Below are positions 11,480 to 22,404 of a stretch of 64,000 nt of DNA, piece after piece. Under the pieces are notes generated by a model, which saw nothing but the letters and a program-made list of their open reading frames with translations, made no database searches and was not told the origin of the DNA. Both the position numbers and the translations under genes were made by a program. Source of the stretch: Chrysemys picta bellii (taxonomy: Eukaryota; Chordata; Testudines; Emydidae); assembly GCF_011386835.1 (NCBI RefSeq), contig NC_088792.1:65397787-65461786 (forward strand). Reading direction: 5' to 3'. Position 1 is the first letter of the stretch; the number at the start of each line of letters is the position of its first letter.

Positions 11480-12130
11480 CACCCACTTACATCAAGTTTA
11501 CAAATTGATTTCACTTACTTTGTGCCATTCCACTCTTTTTTGTCTTCCTCATTTTCTGTTCCCTTTTGGAGTTGCTCATTCATCCACCCGTCCAGATGTT
11601 CTTCGATGAATATGTCTTGCCACCTCTTGCATGAAGTCCATGCCTCGTTTATGGAGGCAAAAATGTCTTTGCGCTGAGACAAAGTTCAGGATCTATCAAA
11701 CCTGAATGCTACCTGCATTGCTATATGGGTCAGAAACCCGCACCCTCTTTACAGGTAGACTTGGAGTGGCTAGAGGCATTCCATGCACACTGTCAACATC
11801 AAATTTTTAGCATAAAGTGGTTTGACTTTGTGCAGAATATCAGTCTTGCAAAGATCTGGCCTTCCTTCCAATCGGTTACTATATCCAAAAGTGGCATTGC
11901 ATGCTCTTGGGCCATGTTGCACAGGTGGAAAAAAAGACACTCCAGCATACACACTGCTCTCAAACTCTCCATCAACGTGCGAAGGGGTGCACATCTTGAC
12001 CCTAACTGGCGCTACCCACAGGGACATCCAAAAGATTCCAGGATTTGTAGGATTAAGCCGGATCTGGGAACGTCACTACATAATGCCTAGTGCTACGCCA
12101 TCAACTGTGGCATTGTGGCTGGCATAGCGC
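11480..12130 (+). pseudogene. Decayed non-LTR retrotransposon (LINE) reverse transcriptase, C-terminal part
   Basis: Two overlapping frames (11725-12090 and 11822-12127) carry pieces of one protein. The first reads 'LEWLEAFHAHCQHQIFSIKW' followed by 'FDFVQNISLAKI', then further down 'KDSRICRIKPDLGTSLHNA'. This matches the layout of the C-terminal region of some LINE polymerases, 'LYGSETW…LEAFHMRCLRxILGIKW…GRPR…W…QIKEDLG'. The upstream frame still shows a trace of 'YGSETW' (about 11725-11745). The reading frame shifts at least once near 11820-11860, so it is dead. The catalytic palm is not present. The clade is not assigned; it is not the CR1 type seen elsewhere in the window. Confidence 0.65.
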
Positions 12131-12685
12131 TCCTCAGTAGACTATGCATTTCAGTCTTCCAGGACAAATATTATGTTTTTATCTAGCTTCTCTGTTTGTA
12201 TGCCATGAAACAGGTGTCTTTAGTGAATACACCAATGCTGGAATGCAGCTTCTGAGGGCTGGTCCACTTAAATCACATGGCAACAGGAGGAGAAACAAGA
12301 AAATGGTGCAGAGGAAGCAAGTGGAACCTTGCCTTAGAGATGCACTCACTACATTATTTCATTCCAGCATCTCCCCCCATATGACTAGGAGATGACCTTA
12401 ACCTGGTCATGAGTCATTTTTCTTGGTTACAGAATAGCTCCACAGTGTGTGTGTATATATATCTTCCATGAAGCTTAACATTCATATTTCTGTCCGCTCT
12501 GTTAGCAGATCTCTGAAGTCATCCAAAATATTTTGTATTGTACTATGTTTCAGTCCTCTTACTCATATTATTTTAGTCTGTGCTCAGAGAACCCAAAGAG
12601 ATAAGACTGATTATCTGGATTAAAATCCATGTGGGATGCTGTATCAAATAGAACCTACTTGCACTTACAGAGAAATAGATCAAAC
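12131..12685. other. Unannotated spacer
   Basis: No gene recognised; a short TG/TA microsatellite is at about 12447-12462. Confidence 0.4.
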
Positions 12686-12731
12686 AATGAGGAGTCCTTG
12701 TGGCACCGTAGAGACTAACAAATTTATTTGG

Positions 12732-12771
12732 GCATAAGCTTTTGTGGGCTAAAACCCACTTCATCAGATGC
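12732..12771 (-). ncRNA. Hammerhead-ribozyme-like motif, degraded
   Basis: On the minus strand: stem I GCAT, core CTGATGA, stem II with arms around 'GTGGG…CCCAC', and closing ATGC. The second core block is AAAA instead of GAAA (G12 changed), which should abolish cleavage. Same position and layout as the better copies at 16809 and 40979. Confidence 0.6.
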
Positions 12772-12795
12772 ATGGAGTGAAAAATACAGTAAGCA

Positions 12796-12796
<1 letters not shown>

Positions 12797-12867
<71 letters not shown>
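12797..12867. repeat. (TA)n microsatellite, about 35 units
   Basis: An uninterrupted TA run within the PLE tail. Both strands read as Tyr-Ile repeats in the open frames at 12573-12929 and 12728-12940, which are therefore not genes. Confidence 0.95.
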
Positions 12868-12871
<4 letters not shown>

Positions 12872-13055
12872 AGATGGGAGTTGCCTTACCAAGTGGGGGG
12901 GTCAGTGCCAACAAGGCCAATTCAATCAAGATGGAAGTGACCTATTCTCAACAGTTGATTACTTTTGTAGTGCTAACAAGGCCAATGGGATCAAGGCGGA
13001 CGTCGCCCATTTCCAACAGTTGACAAGCAGAGGGAAAATTACTTTTTGTAGTGAT

Positions 13056-14860
13056 CCGTGAAGACAAAAGGGCAAACCTCGGTCCCCTCTGCTACCCCAA
13101 ACACACACACTCAACACCCAAGGCCCAATGGAACCAGTGTGTTTTGGTTGCAGAAGTGGAGGCAGGGATGTTGGACCTCTGCACAGAGATCCCTACCTCC
13201 AGCAGCTCATTGATCTGTGCTCCATATAGCATCCCTGCAAGGGTCTTTGGGGGGTCAGGAAAGAGTGAGGCAGCAGGGCTGGTGGTTTTACTACTAAAGT
13301 GAATCCACTAGCTACTTTCCCCCTTCATACATTCACATGTACAGCGGGTTGCAGTAGCAGCCACAGGCTGTATTGAAATTAATGGGAATTAGGTGTCTAG
13401 GCACTTTTGAAAATTCCATGGAGGTGCCCATCTACATCTTTAGACACCTAAATATCTTTAAAAATCTGTCCCTCAGTGGCCAAGGGAGAGAATTCTTTCC
13501 ACCCCAACAGTAGCTTCCATGAAACTCCCTAGAACCACTCAGCAGTGAGCCTGGCTAAGGATTTGGCCTACAGAATCAGGGCCAAAACCTGCTTTCTGCT
13601 AGGCAGGCCCTCTACTGGGGGACGAGGGCATGGGGAAGAGAGCATAGGGAGTCTTTCCCTTCAAGCAGTAGCAGGATATGTTTCTAACCTTGAACTAAAA
13701 TAAGTACTGAGTTGAGAGATCAGCTACCACTCTGGTTGGTACTTCATGGCCCCAAGGGGATGTGCTCAAACTGGCCACATAGTCAGTTCCCACCCACTAT
13801 GCTTGTATGCAGTATTTTGCAGCCCATGTCAGGTAGAGGTCCGGGCTTCTCATAAGAAGAACAGTAGCAAAGTGAGCCTCCTTCCTCACAGCACACTTCC
13901 CTTCCCGCTTGCCTTGAGTCATGGTGCCATTAACCAGCAGGATGACTCTGGGATCCACCATACTCTGCTCCTTCAGCCTTTAGAGCTCCAGATAGTCAGG
14001 GTAGGATTTTCCCATAAGGAAGAAAGAGAAAAATGTAAGACTTTTAAAGTCATTCAGTCCATCCCTGGTCAACACAAGGTTGGTCCCTCTTGTATATTCT
14101 CCAGTGCTTTACCCATGACTCAAATATTGGTACTTCCATCATTCAGTATGGAGAATATTCCATATTACAGCAGCGCTCACTCTTAGAAGTACAAGAGTAC
14201 AGATTTTAAATTACAGTGATTAATGGCTTTTCCCTGCAGATATAGCTTGTGTTAATAGTGAATCAAATCTTCAATACACAATATAAACTTATCAGCAACA
14301 TAGTGAGGTATAATAATTATTGGGCCTGTTAAGTCTGTTACAGCAATAAATTTGCTGTGGACCAATATTTCCTCCATATGTTTCACAGAGACACTACGCC
14401 TTCTGCTGTCATTGAATTAATTTACTAAAAGAGGCAGTAATTCATAGATAAATCTTGAGATTATTTCTCATTTACTCATAGTAGCTGAGCACTTACGCAT
14501 GGTGCTATTCACTTGACATATCTGGGGACACTTTAGAAAACAATATGAATCATCTGGTATGTAAAAATTAGGCTGAAATTTAAATAAAAGTCCCGGTACT
14601 ACAATTTTTGTTAAGATTGGTTTTCTCTATAATGGTCCTTACGATGACTTTAATTATCCAGCACGGTATGCTTAGTATCCTAGAGTACATTTTGCATTGG
14701 TCTGGTTTTGGGGAATGCTTACAGAAAGCTTTCTGTGCTGTGACTCATTCATTATGTGTTATCTCCAAAACTGCTGATGATATTTGGTGTGATACTGTGG
14801 ATCAGGCATGGATTTTTTTCTTATCATTTATGAAGAAGAAACTAGGTTACATGCATAACT
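13056..14860. other. Unannotated intergenic or intronic DNA
   Basis: No gene is supported; the open frames at 13746-14186 and 14608-14862 show no recognisable domain. A short block 'gacacctaaatatctttaaaaatctg' (about 13441-13467) recurs at 25738-25762, marking an old dispersed repeat. Confidence 0.4.
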
Positions 14861-14869
14861 GAAACCAGA

Positions 14870-15200
14870 GCCGGCGTACTTGTATTTCCTATTTCCTGTG
14901 GAGTTCCCAGAGCACTAGTTTGAGACCATTACTGCTGTTAATTAATGATTTGCCAGCTGCCTGCCCTAATTTTATAGCATTTATGCATGCAGAGCCGTTG
15001 TGCTTTAGATTCCTGTTTTGAAATTCTTTACCCTTAGAACAATAAATTTGCATTTATTTATTAGCTTGACCGTGGTCTGTTCTTAGACGATTTCACTTCA
15101 GCTTTCTAAATTTGAAGGCTAGCGCTAAACAGGTTGAAAATAATCAGCCAGGATCTTCTGTTAGGTGCTGTTTTCATTTTGAATCTTTCCTGATTTAAGT
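14870..15200. promoter_or_regulatory. Candidate conserved non-coding element (enhancer-like)
   Basis: A repeat-free stretch dense in homeodomain and POU-like motifs: 'gttaattaatgattt' near 14938, 'cattatgcat'-like 'catttatgcatgcag' near 14979, and 'aatttgcatttatttatt' near 15046. Such composition is typical of vertebrate developmental enhancers, but that is inference from motif density alone. A cross-species alignment would decide it. Confidence 0.25.
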
Positions 15201-16716
15201 CACCAGTAGAACACGACAAAAGTAAAATGGTCTTTTCTTGGTTCTAATTTCAGGGAAGCACATTTAGTTTTAAAAATGGAGCAATGGTTTGTGCTATGGT
15301 CTGAAATGCTGGTTATCGGCTACATTCTTTCCAAACTTGTAAACCATCTGTATGTTTCGTTGTTCCTTTGCTCTCTGCATGGCTACACTCAACCTATATG
15401 CATATATGTGTTCCTCTGTCTCTTCCCATTAGCTCTCCATATATCCTCAATTAGTTTTCTTGCAGATGTGGAACACAACTAGATTGTGCTGGCCCAATTC
15501 AAACTGAACAACTGCATTCTGCCCTAAGTAAACCAGCCTGTAGTTACAGTTTGGATATTGTTTTTTTTAATCCTGTCTTTAAATATTTGTGTTGATGAGT
15601 GCTACTAAAAATCTGTGGCATTTCACCCAGCAGTGGCTGAATTTCAGTGGTGGGTAACTGGAATAGTTTGTATTTCAGTTTAAGGACTAGATCCTGCTCC
15701 CATGGGAATCAATGGTAAAACTTCCATTGAATTAAATGGGAGCAGAATCAAGGCATAAGTTTGCACTGGGTTTTGGGATCCGCTTTGCAATAAAGGATGC
15801 TGTTTACATGTAGTATTATTGTAACACAGTATAGTACTACTGGGTAGATCAAATATATGGTGCCAGTGAAAGTCAGCAGCACAGGTCTGAGATGAGCAAG
15901 TCTGGGCTTCCCTGAAAAGCCAGGTTTTGTTTCTGTCCTCACAGCTTCTGGGCCACCCCCTTTCCTGACCCAGAATTCCTCCATGCTGCTGTAGCTTTAG
16001 CCACCTCTATCTGATCGTCATGCATTAGCATTTTGGCTACCTCTTAAAGAAACATCTTAAACTATATATCTTTATTTCAGGAAATTATGAAGCAGAAAGA
16101 GGTATGACAGCAAAAGGCCCTGAGATTTCAAGGGGTCACATAATATGACAGAAGGATTTTTCCCCCCTAAACAATTCTTTTCAGTATTGAACAGGTTTGA
16201 GAACAATCCAATCCACAAGGTCACGAGAGGGTCAGATTTCCTGACCTACTTGCTCCCACATCTTGATAATCTAGAAATGAAAATCAATTCTTGTCTTAGA
16301 GTTTGTGAGGAGCTCATAATTGCTTTAGACCAAAGCACAGAATGGCTGCTGTTTCTGCCACCTTTCAATTCTTGGAGATGGGGATGTCATTTTTCAAGTC
16401 TGGTGCACTGTCAGGATTAGATTGCGTGGTAACCAAGTAGAAAGCTTTCTACTTGGAATGAGATTTCTTCTCATCACCGTTCCCTTTACTCAGAACAAAA
16501 TTCCTTTCTTTACTATTACCTATGGAGATATCATAGCATGCTTTGAACAGACTATTTATGGAAAACACATTTCTCTTCTCTGGGACAAATTCTGTGCTAA
16601 TTTATACCTCATGCAACCCAGCTGGAAGTCATGGGACTGCATGGGTATAACTTAGTGCAGAATTTGGCCCTAGATCTTCAATTTACTTTACAAATTCTGC
16701 TGCAAATTACATTGGT
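15201..16716. other. Unannotated DNA with an ancient palindromic repeat
   Basis: No gene. At about 15680-15755 there is a copy of the dispersed repeat with 'gatcctgctcccatgg', an inner 'cttccattgaattaaatggg' and 'agcagaatcaagg', an imperfect inverted repeat. The open frames 16145-16420 and 16422-16655 show no domain. Confidence 0.4.
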
Positions 16717-16724
16717 GTAACTAT

Positions 16725-16851
16725 CAGAGGGGTAGCCGTGTTAGTCTGAATCTGTAAAAAGCAACAGAGGGTCCTGTGGCACCTTTGAGACTAACAGAAG
16801 TATTGGGAGCATAAGCTTTCGTGGGTAAGAACCTCACTTCTTCAGATGCAA
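16725..16851 (-). mobile_element. Miniature PLE-derived element (127 bp) with ribozyme motif
   Basis: A compact insertion flanked by an exact 8-bp duplication GTAACTAT (16717-16724 and 16852-16859). On the minus strand it runs from a hammerhead-like motif through 'ctgttagtctcaaaggtgcc' to an end reading 'gactaacacggctacccct'. These two end modules are shared with the copies at 35859 and 40707. There is no coding sequence, so it must have moved in trans, probably with PLE enzymes (inference). Confidence 0.8.
16809..16849 (-). ncRNA. Hammerhead-ribozyme-like motif, core intact
   Basis: Minus-strand order: stem I GCAT, core CTGAAGA (fits CUGANGA), stem II GTGAGG…CCCAC with one bulged A, core GAAA, then GCTT and ATGC closing stem I. 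Helix III would be a single A-U pair over a GC loop, with cleavage expected just before ATGC. Very short helix III is a known feature of PLE and retrozyme hammerheads. One extra A lies between the core and stem II in this and every other copy, so activity is not assured. Confidence 0.65.
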
Positions 16852-17029
16852 GTAACTATAAGTAGAACTGGGACTCACTTGTTTGAAGGTTAGCTTTTTA
16901 GCCAATGAGGTTAAAACCTGTGTATTCTTCCTCCTTATTACAGTGCCTTTTTAGAACTTCTTTTGAACATTCTGAATTAGCTTAAACAAAATTGACTTTT
17001 ATCTCTATGCTTGTGCACAGTTGATCGCA

Positions 17030-17345
17030 GGACTGGGGCCTGAGGCAGTATGGTCTGGCAGTCTAGATTGGGAATCAGCAGACATGGCTTGAAATCCTGG
17101 CTGCCTGGGAGTCTATAGCAAAATGCCTATTGACTTCAACCATGGTAAGATTTCACCCAACGGTTCTAGTCCCAGTTCTGATGATGATGCAATACATGAC
17201 CCTGAACCAGTCACTTCACCTCTATAGTGCCTCAGCTTCCCCCATCTATAAAAGGGCACTTATGGAGACACTGCATTTCTTTGTAAAGTATTTTCAGATC
17301 TTATATGAAAAGTGCAAAATAGGAGCTAGGCATTACTACATTTTT
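17030..17345 (+). repeat. MIR-like SINE, nearly full length
   Basis: The order 'tctagattgggaatcagcag', 'gaaatcctggctgcc', 'gaaccagtcacttcacctct', 'tgcctcagcttcccccatct', 'ataaaagggca' and 'gtgcaaaatag' matches a MIR from its tRNA-like head to its 3' end. It appears to contain an insertion of about 60 bp in the middle (17110-17180). Confidence 0.6.
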
Positions 17346-18451
17346 GGCTGCCTTCTCTTTCCTTCTCCCCCTTCCTTCTGTCCCATTTCTACCTGCACGG
17401 ATTCAAAACCAATTAATATATCCTGACATTTGTGATTCCAATGAGAACTTGACTTTTACAAATTTGCTCATGTCAACTATTTGTTCATATCTCCATTATT
17501 ATCATTATTATCCAGTGAAAGATTTTTCTTATCTTTAGGAAAAAGGCCCCTTTTTTAAAAAAAACAAAACAAGCCCTTTGTCATTGGAGAGTCTCCAAGA
17601 TCCAGGGAATGTGTGCTGTTAAACAGCTGTGTCAGTATGGAGGTATCCCTAAATACTTATGTGATGACTGCCCTTTTGGCTGGCACATCGGGGATTGCAC
17701 TGGGGACCTCCAGAGCAAAAAGTGTGAGCTATTTACAGCTTGAACTTAAGAGCCATGGTGCTATAGCTCAGGTTGTACCAACTCACAGCCTGTGTGAATC
17801 GACACCTATATTTAAATTAAATATGCAGCTGTTTTCCACCACCCAACCCCCGGTAAGATTTGTGGTCTGGTCATAAGAGTCATTTAGATGATGAAAGGGA
17901 CCAAAGGAAAGATTGTGATTGATTGCTAGAATGATTTTTTTAATATATACAGAATTAATATTTTCCTATCTGTTTTTAACTAGTCTGCCAGTTTAGCATT
18001 TCAATGTGGGGAGGCTGCCAGACCTTTATAGTCAAATCAGGCCTGACTAATCAATTCACTCAGCAAATGAGAATGCAAAAGTGATTTCTAACCATTTTTT
18101 TTTCTTAACAAAGACAATTTTTGCTTTAGATCCAGCCAGGATCAACAGAGGAAAGAATTATCATTTTGAAACCATGTGCGCTCTTTGTGCTGGTATCAAT
18201 GAAAACAGCTTTTCAGCAAATAAACTCGTGACACAATTGTTATTCGTAAATCACCTCATGTTTTATGTGCCAATAACAATGCAGGATCAGGCTCTCTTTT
18301 TCAACAATGGACCAGAAGCAAAACAAAAGGGCATCTTGTAAAAACCAAGGGACAAATTCTGTTGGTTTAAATTGGCACAGTTATATTGAGGTCAATGGAG
18401 ATGCACCAATTTGTGCCAGCAGAGAATTAGGCCACAGATCTTTCTTTTCTT
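17346..18451. other. Unannotated spacer
   Basis: No gene recognised. A fragment of the palindromic ancient repeat lies at 18348-18435 ('gaggtcaatggag', 'gagaattaggcc'). Confidence 0.4.
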
Positions 18452-20030
18452 AGAATCATAGAATATCAGGGTTGGAAGGGACCTCAGTAGGTCATCTAGT
18501 CCAACCCCCTACTCAAAGCAGGACCAATTCCCAACTAAATCATCCCAGCCAGAGCTTTGTCAAGCCTGACCTTAAAAACCTCTAAGGACGGAGATTCCAC
18601 CACCTCCCTAGGTAACCCATTCCAGTGCTTCACCACCATCCTAGTGAAAAAGTTTTTCCTAATATCCAACCTAAACCTCCCCCACTGCAACTTGAGACCA
18701 TTACACCTTGTTCTGTCATCTGGTACCACTGAGAACAGTCTAGATCCATCCTCTTTGGAGCCCCCTTTCAGGTAGCTGAAAGCAGCTCTCAAATCCCCCC
18801 TCATTCTTCTCTTCTGCAGACTAAACAATCCCAGTTCCCTCAACCTCGCCTCATAAGTCATGTGCTTCACCCCCCTAATAATTTTTGTTGCCCTCCGCTG
18901 GACTCTTTCCAATTTTTCCACATCCTTCTTGTAGTGTAGGGCCCAAAACTGGACCCAGTACTCCAGATGAGGCCTCACCAATGCCGAAGAGAGAGGATGA
19001 TCACGTCCCTTGATCTGCTGGCAATGCCCCTACTTATACAGCCCAAAATGCTGTTGTTCTTGGCAACAAGGGCACACTGTTGACTCATATCCAGCTTCTC
19101 GTCCACTGTAACCCCTATGTCCTTTTCTGCATAACTGCTGCCTAGCCACTCGGTCCCTAGTCTGTAGCAGTGCATGGAATTCTTCCGTCCTAAGTGCGGG
19201 ACTCTGCACTTGTCCTTGTTGAACCTCATCAGGTTTCTTTTGGCCCAATCCTCTAATTTGTCTAGGTCCCTCTGTATCCTATCCCTACCCTCCAGTGTAT
19301 CTACCACTCCTCCCAGTTTAGTGTCACCTGCAAACTTGCTGAGGCTGCAGTCCACGCCATCCTCCAGATCATTAATGAAGATATTGAACAAAACCTGCCC
19401 CCGGACCGACCCGTGGGGCACTCTGCTTGATACCGGCTGCCAACTAGACATGGAGTCATTGATCACTACCCATAGAGCCCGATGATCTAGCCAGATTTCT
19501 ATCCACCTTATAGTCCATTCATCCAGTCCATACTTCTTTAACTTGCTGGCAAGAATACTGTGGGAAACCATATCAAAAGCTTTGCTAAAGTCAAGGAATA
19601 ACACATCCACTGCTTTCCCCTCATCCACAAAGCCAGTTATCTCATCATAGAAGGCAATTAGGTTAGTCAGGCATGACTTGCCCTGGGTGAATCCATGCTG
19701 ACTGTTCCTGATCACTTTCCTCTCCTCTAAGTGCTTCAAAATTGATTCTTTGAGGATCTGCTCCATGATTTTTTCAGGAATTGAGGTGAGGCTGACTGGC
19801 CTGTAGTTTCCCGGATCCTCCTCCTTCCCTTTTTTAAAGATGGGCACTACATTAGCCTTTTTCCAGTCATTCGGGACCTCCCCCAATCGCCATGAGTTTT
19901 CAAAGATAATGGCCAGTGGCTCTGCAATCACATCAGCCACTGCCTTTAACACCCTCAGATGCATTGCATCCAGCCCTATGGACTTGTGCTCATTCAGTTT
20001 TTCTAAAGTTCTTCTCATCCATTAACCTTT
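18452..20030 (-). mobile_element. CR1 LINE, 5'-truncated
   Basis: Its 3' terminus is at the left, with the CR1-type repeat 'agaatcatagaatatcag' at 18452. The body encodes the reverse transcriptase; the endonuclease domain and 5' part are missing, as is usual for CR1. It closely resembles the copy at 24664 (long near-identical stretches), so both inserted fairly recently relative to the other repeats here. Confidence 0.92.
18535..20018 (-). pseudogene. CR1 reverse transcriptase, frameshifted
   Basis: This is the polymerase of a LINE, which copies its own RNA into a nicked target (known for CR1). The N-terminal frame (18975-20018, 347 codons) shows RT motifs in order: 'NYRPVSLTS' (residues 71-79), 'QHGFTQGKSCLTNL' (107-120), palm motif A 'FLDFSKAFD' (141-149), a motif B region at 197-211 and motif C at 229-232. 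Motif C reads FAGD where CR1 normally has FADD, so the first catalytic Asp of the pair is lost. Motif B has SSRVPHG for the usual SSGVPQG. The C-terminal 148 codons (18535-18981) are in another frame after a shift near 18978. The endonuclease domain is missing. It is dead by frame and by active site. Confidence 0.9.
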
Positions 20031-22289
20031 CCCAAGAGTTTCTCTCCTGGCGCTGGTTGGACTCAGCTTCAATCAACACTACCTTTTATAAACAAGTAGT
20101 CTGGGGCTCCCCACAGCAGGCTGGACAGCTCTTACCACAGCCCCGCTTCCAGCCTAGCTAGGGGGCGGAGTCTTGGGGGGGAAGAGGAGGAACAGGGGGT
20201 GGAGTCCTGTGGCAAGGTGAGGGCTAAGGCCCACCTCAGCCCACTGCTGCAAAGTGCAGCCCCTGTTGTTGCCGCTCCATGCCTGGTCAAAGCTATTATG
20301 CCCATGTTAAAAAGTGGGTGGGCATGACCCTCTTGTCCCGTCCCCCTGCCCCCAGTTCCGGGGTCGCTGGAGTTTTGGGGGGGCCAAATGTTCTTTGTGA
20401 ACAGGACCCTAATAAATCTTAATCTGTCTCTGATTGTAGAGATGTGAGGGTCCAATCATGCATGCCATACTCATGTGGAACTCCAGCAATCTCTGCCCCG
20501 TAGTGACACCATGAAGGAAAAAAACAAAGAAAAAAATCTAAAATTATTTAAAAGTCAGTTTCATGTAAGCTGGGCCGAAAAATACTAAAATGCCCTAACC
20601 ATAATTATGTGGTCAGTATAGGGCAGAGTTAAGCTTGTTTGGGTTATCTACCTGTATTTCTACATTTTAGCATAGTTGTGTTTCTTTTAAGATTAACCTT
20701 AACTTTCTATTTCCTGGGATTATAAATAGAACTGGTCAAAAACTTTCCAAATTGGGATTTCAGTTACAAAAAGTGTCTGCTTTGTCTGGAAAATGTTGTT
20801 TCCATTGAAAATGCAAAAACTGAAACGGTCTGGGGGACATTTTTTTTCTGACCAGATCTAATTAGAAAGTTTGTGTTTTGGTTTGGTTGGTTTGTTTGTT
20901 TTTAAATAATTACAACATCCCTGTAATATATTTTACCCTATATTATTTATCTGCAGTCTCCAGTCCAGCTCCATTCTAGCATAAATATTTATACCTGGGA
21001 ATAAGTAAAAGTGCCTCCCTCTTTAAAGTGCAGATCTACCCCAAGAAGAGACTATGTGAAAATACTACCCTACTACCTATCAGATCTGTTCCTTCTCTGC
21101 ATTCAGAGTCATATCTGCTGACTTTAGATATCAACATTAATTTTTACTACTTTTTTACTCTTATTAGCTGTGGGAAGCCAACAGAACAGCAAACTGGGTT
21201 CTGTTCCTTCTTGGGCATTGTCAAAAGAATGGTTATTAAGATCTAAAGAATTCCAGCTGTGTGAACCTAGTGAAGGCAATGGGATTGCACAGGTGTCACC
21301 GAGGGCCTAATTTGGCCTGCAGAACCTACCTTACTGGTGATGGCACATGAGAGAGAAAGAAAGCCCCAGGTTGGCTTTCAGAGCCCTTGCTGAGTTTGCA
21401 GGTCGGCAGCTGGGGGAAAAAAAACAAACCCAAACTTTCTACGTGTAGCACATTGGAAATGGAATCATTAGAGACTATAAGTATGGAACTCTTATGCTAT
21501 TTTGACAGTCCTTTTCAGAGTAGAAGTGCATTTGAGTAATCGCAGCAGGCTGAAATCTTGGGACATAGATTGTCTGAGTCAGATTTTCTGATACTTTTTT
21601 TTTAAATGTGATTTTTGATGCCCCATGTTTGGGTGTCCATTTTGGAAAATGTAGGCCTCTGTTTATAACACTTCAGCCATATCTGCTAGGGTGCTTCACA
21701 TGGAAAGTGTGCTCCAAAACCTTGGGGGGTTGGGGGGTTGTTGGATTCGAAAGCACAATTTCAGAAGCAGCCATTTCATAAAGAATGAAACAATCCCTTT
21801 ACAGATTTCTACTCAGCAGGTATAATATCTACTTTTTATATCTTGTTTACTGAATACAACATCGTGTGTTATATGTGAAGTCTCAATAGTATATAAAGCC
21901 AGAGTCTATTCCTGATGCATGATGGCATCTCCAGTAAAGGAAAAACATCTCAGACTACTTGGTTTTAAATCATGGTTGCTTTAATCCAAGATTGAAACAA
22001 TAGTTTGGCCCCTCAGGATATTCCTGAACACAAGAAATATTACCAATGAGGCTTAAATGTTATTTAAATCTGCAGTGTGTCCCCACAATGAAGAAATACA
22101 AAACATGAGCTATGTCCATGAAGGGACTGTGGGGACTTTACTGTACACCAGGACTAGGGGGAGAGATATGGCTTAGGGCTAGATAGGGACTATATGACCC
22201 ACCCAGAGCAAGGGGCAGCGTGTTGCTGCACTGATCAGGGAAGAACCCAGGAGGAAGGCTGAAACTGGGAGAGTTGCAACCTCCTCTCT
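20031..22289. other. Unannotated spacer
   Basis: No gene. 20160-20400 is GC-rich and may be an unrecognised repeat, but I saw no terminal repeats. The open frame at 20132-20455 is compositional. Confidence 0.4.
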
Positions 22290-22404
22290 TAGACTCATAG
22301 ACTTTATGGGCACAAGGGACCATCATGATCATCTAGTCAGACCTCCTCCTGCATGTTGCAAGCCATAGAATCTCACCCACCCACTCCTGTAACAGACCCC
22401 TACC

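Larger units (their letters stand above)
12686..13055 (-). mobile_element. Penelope-like element 3' tail, 5'-truncated
   Basis: Read on the minus strand, it ends in the PLE 3' module seen at 27.8 and 37.6 kb ('caaataaatttgttagtctc' then 'ggtgccacaagtactcc'-like). The 5' side (12868-13050) is a diverged version of the PLE 3' UTR block 'aattggcc…ttggtaagacaactcccacc'. A TA microsatellite of about 70 bp (12797-12867) sits where the other copies have a short TATATA run. The UTR part holds two copies of a unit of about 65 bp, starting near 12908 and 12973. No coding sequence remains. Confidence 0.75.

Noticed and set aside
12573..12940. Proteins with long Ile-Tyr repeats on both strands
   Set aside because: Translation of a TA microsatellite.
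13746..14186. A 146-codon open frame in otherwise unique DNA
   Set aside because: No domain, no repeat match, ordinary length for chance in this composition; coding use not supported.
20160..20400. GC-rich block considered as another hAT element
   Set aside because: No terminal inverted repeats or 8-bp duplication found.
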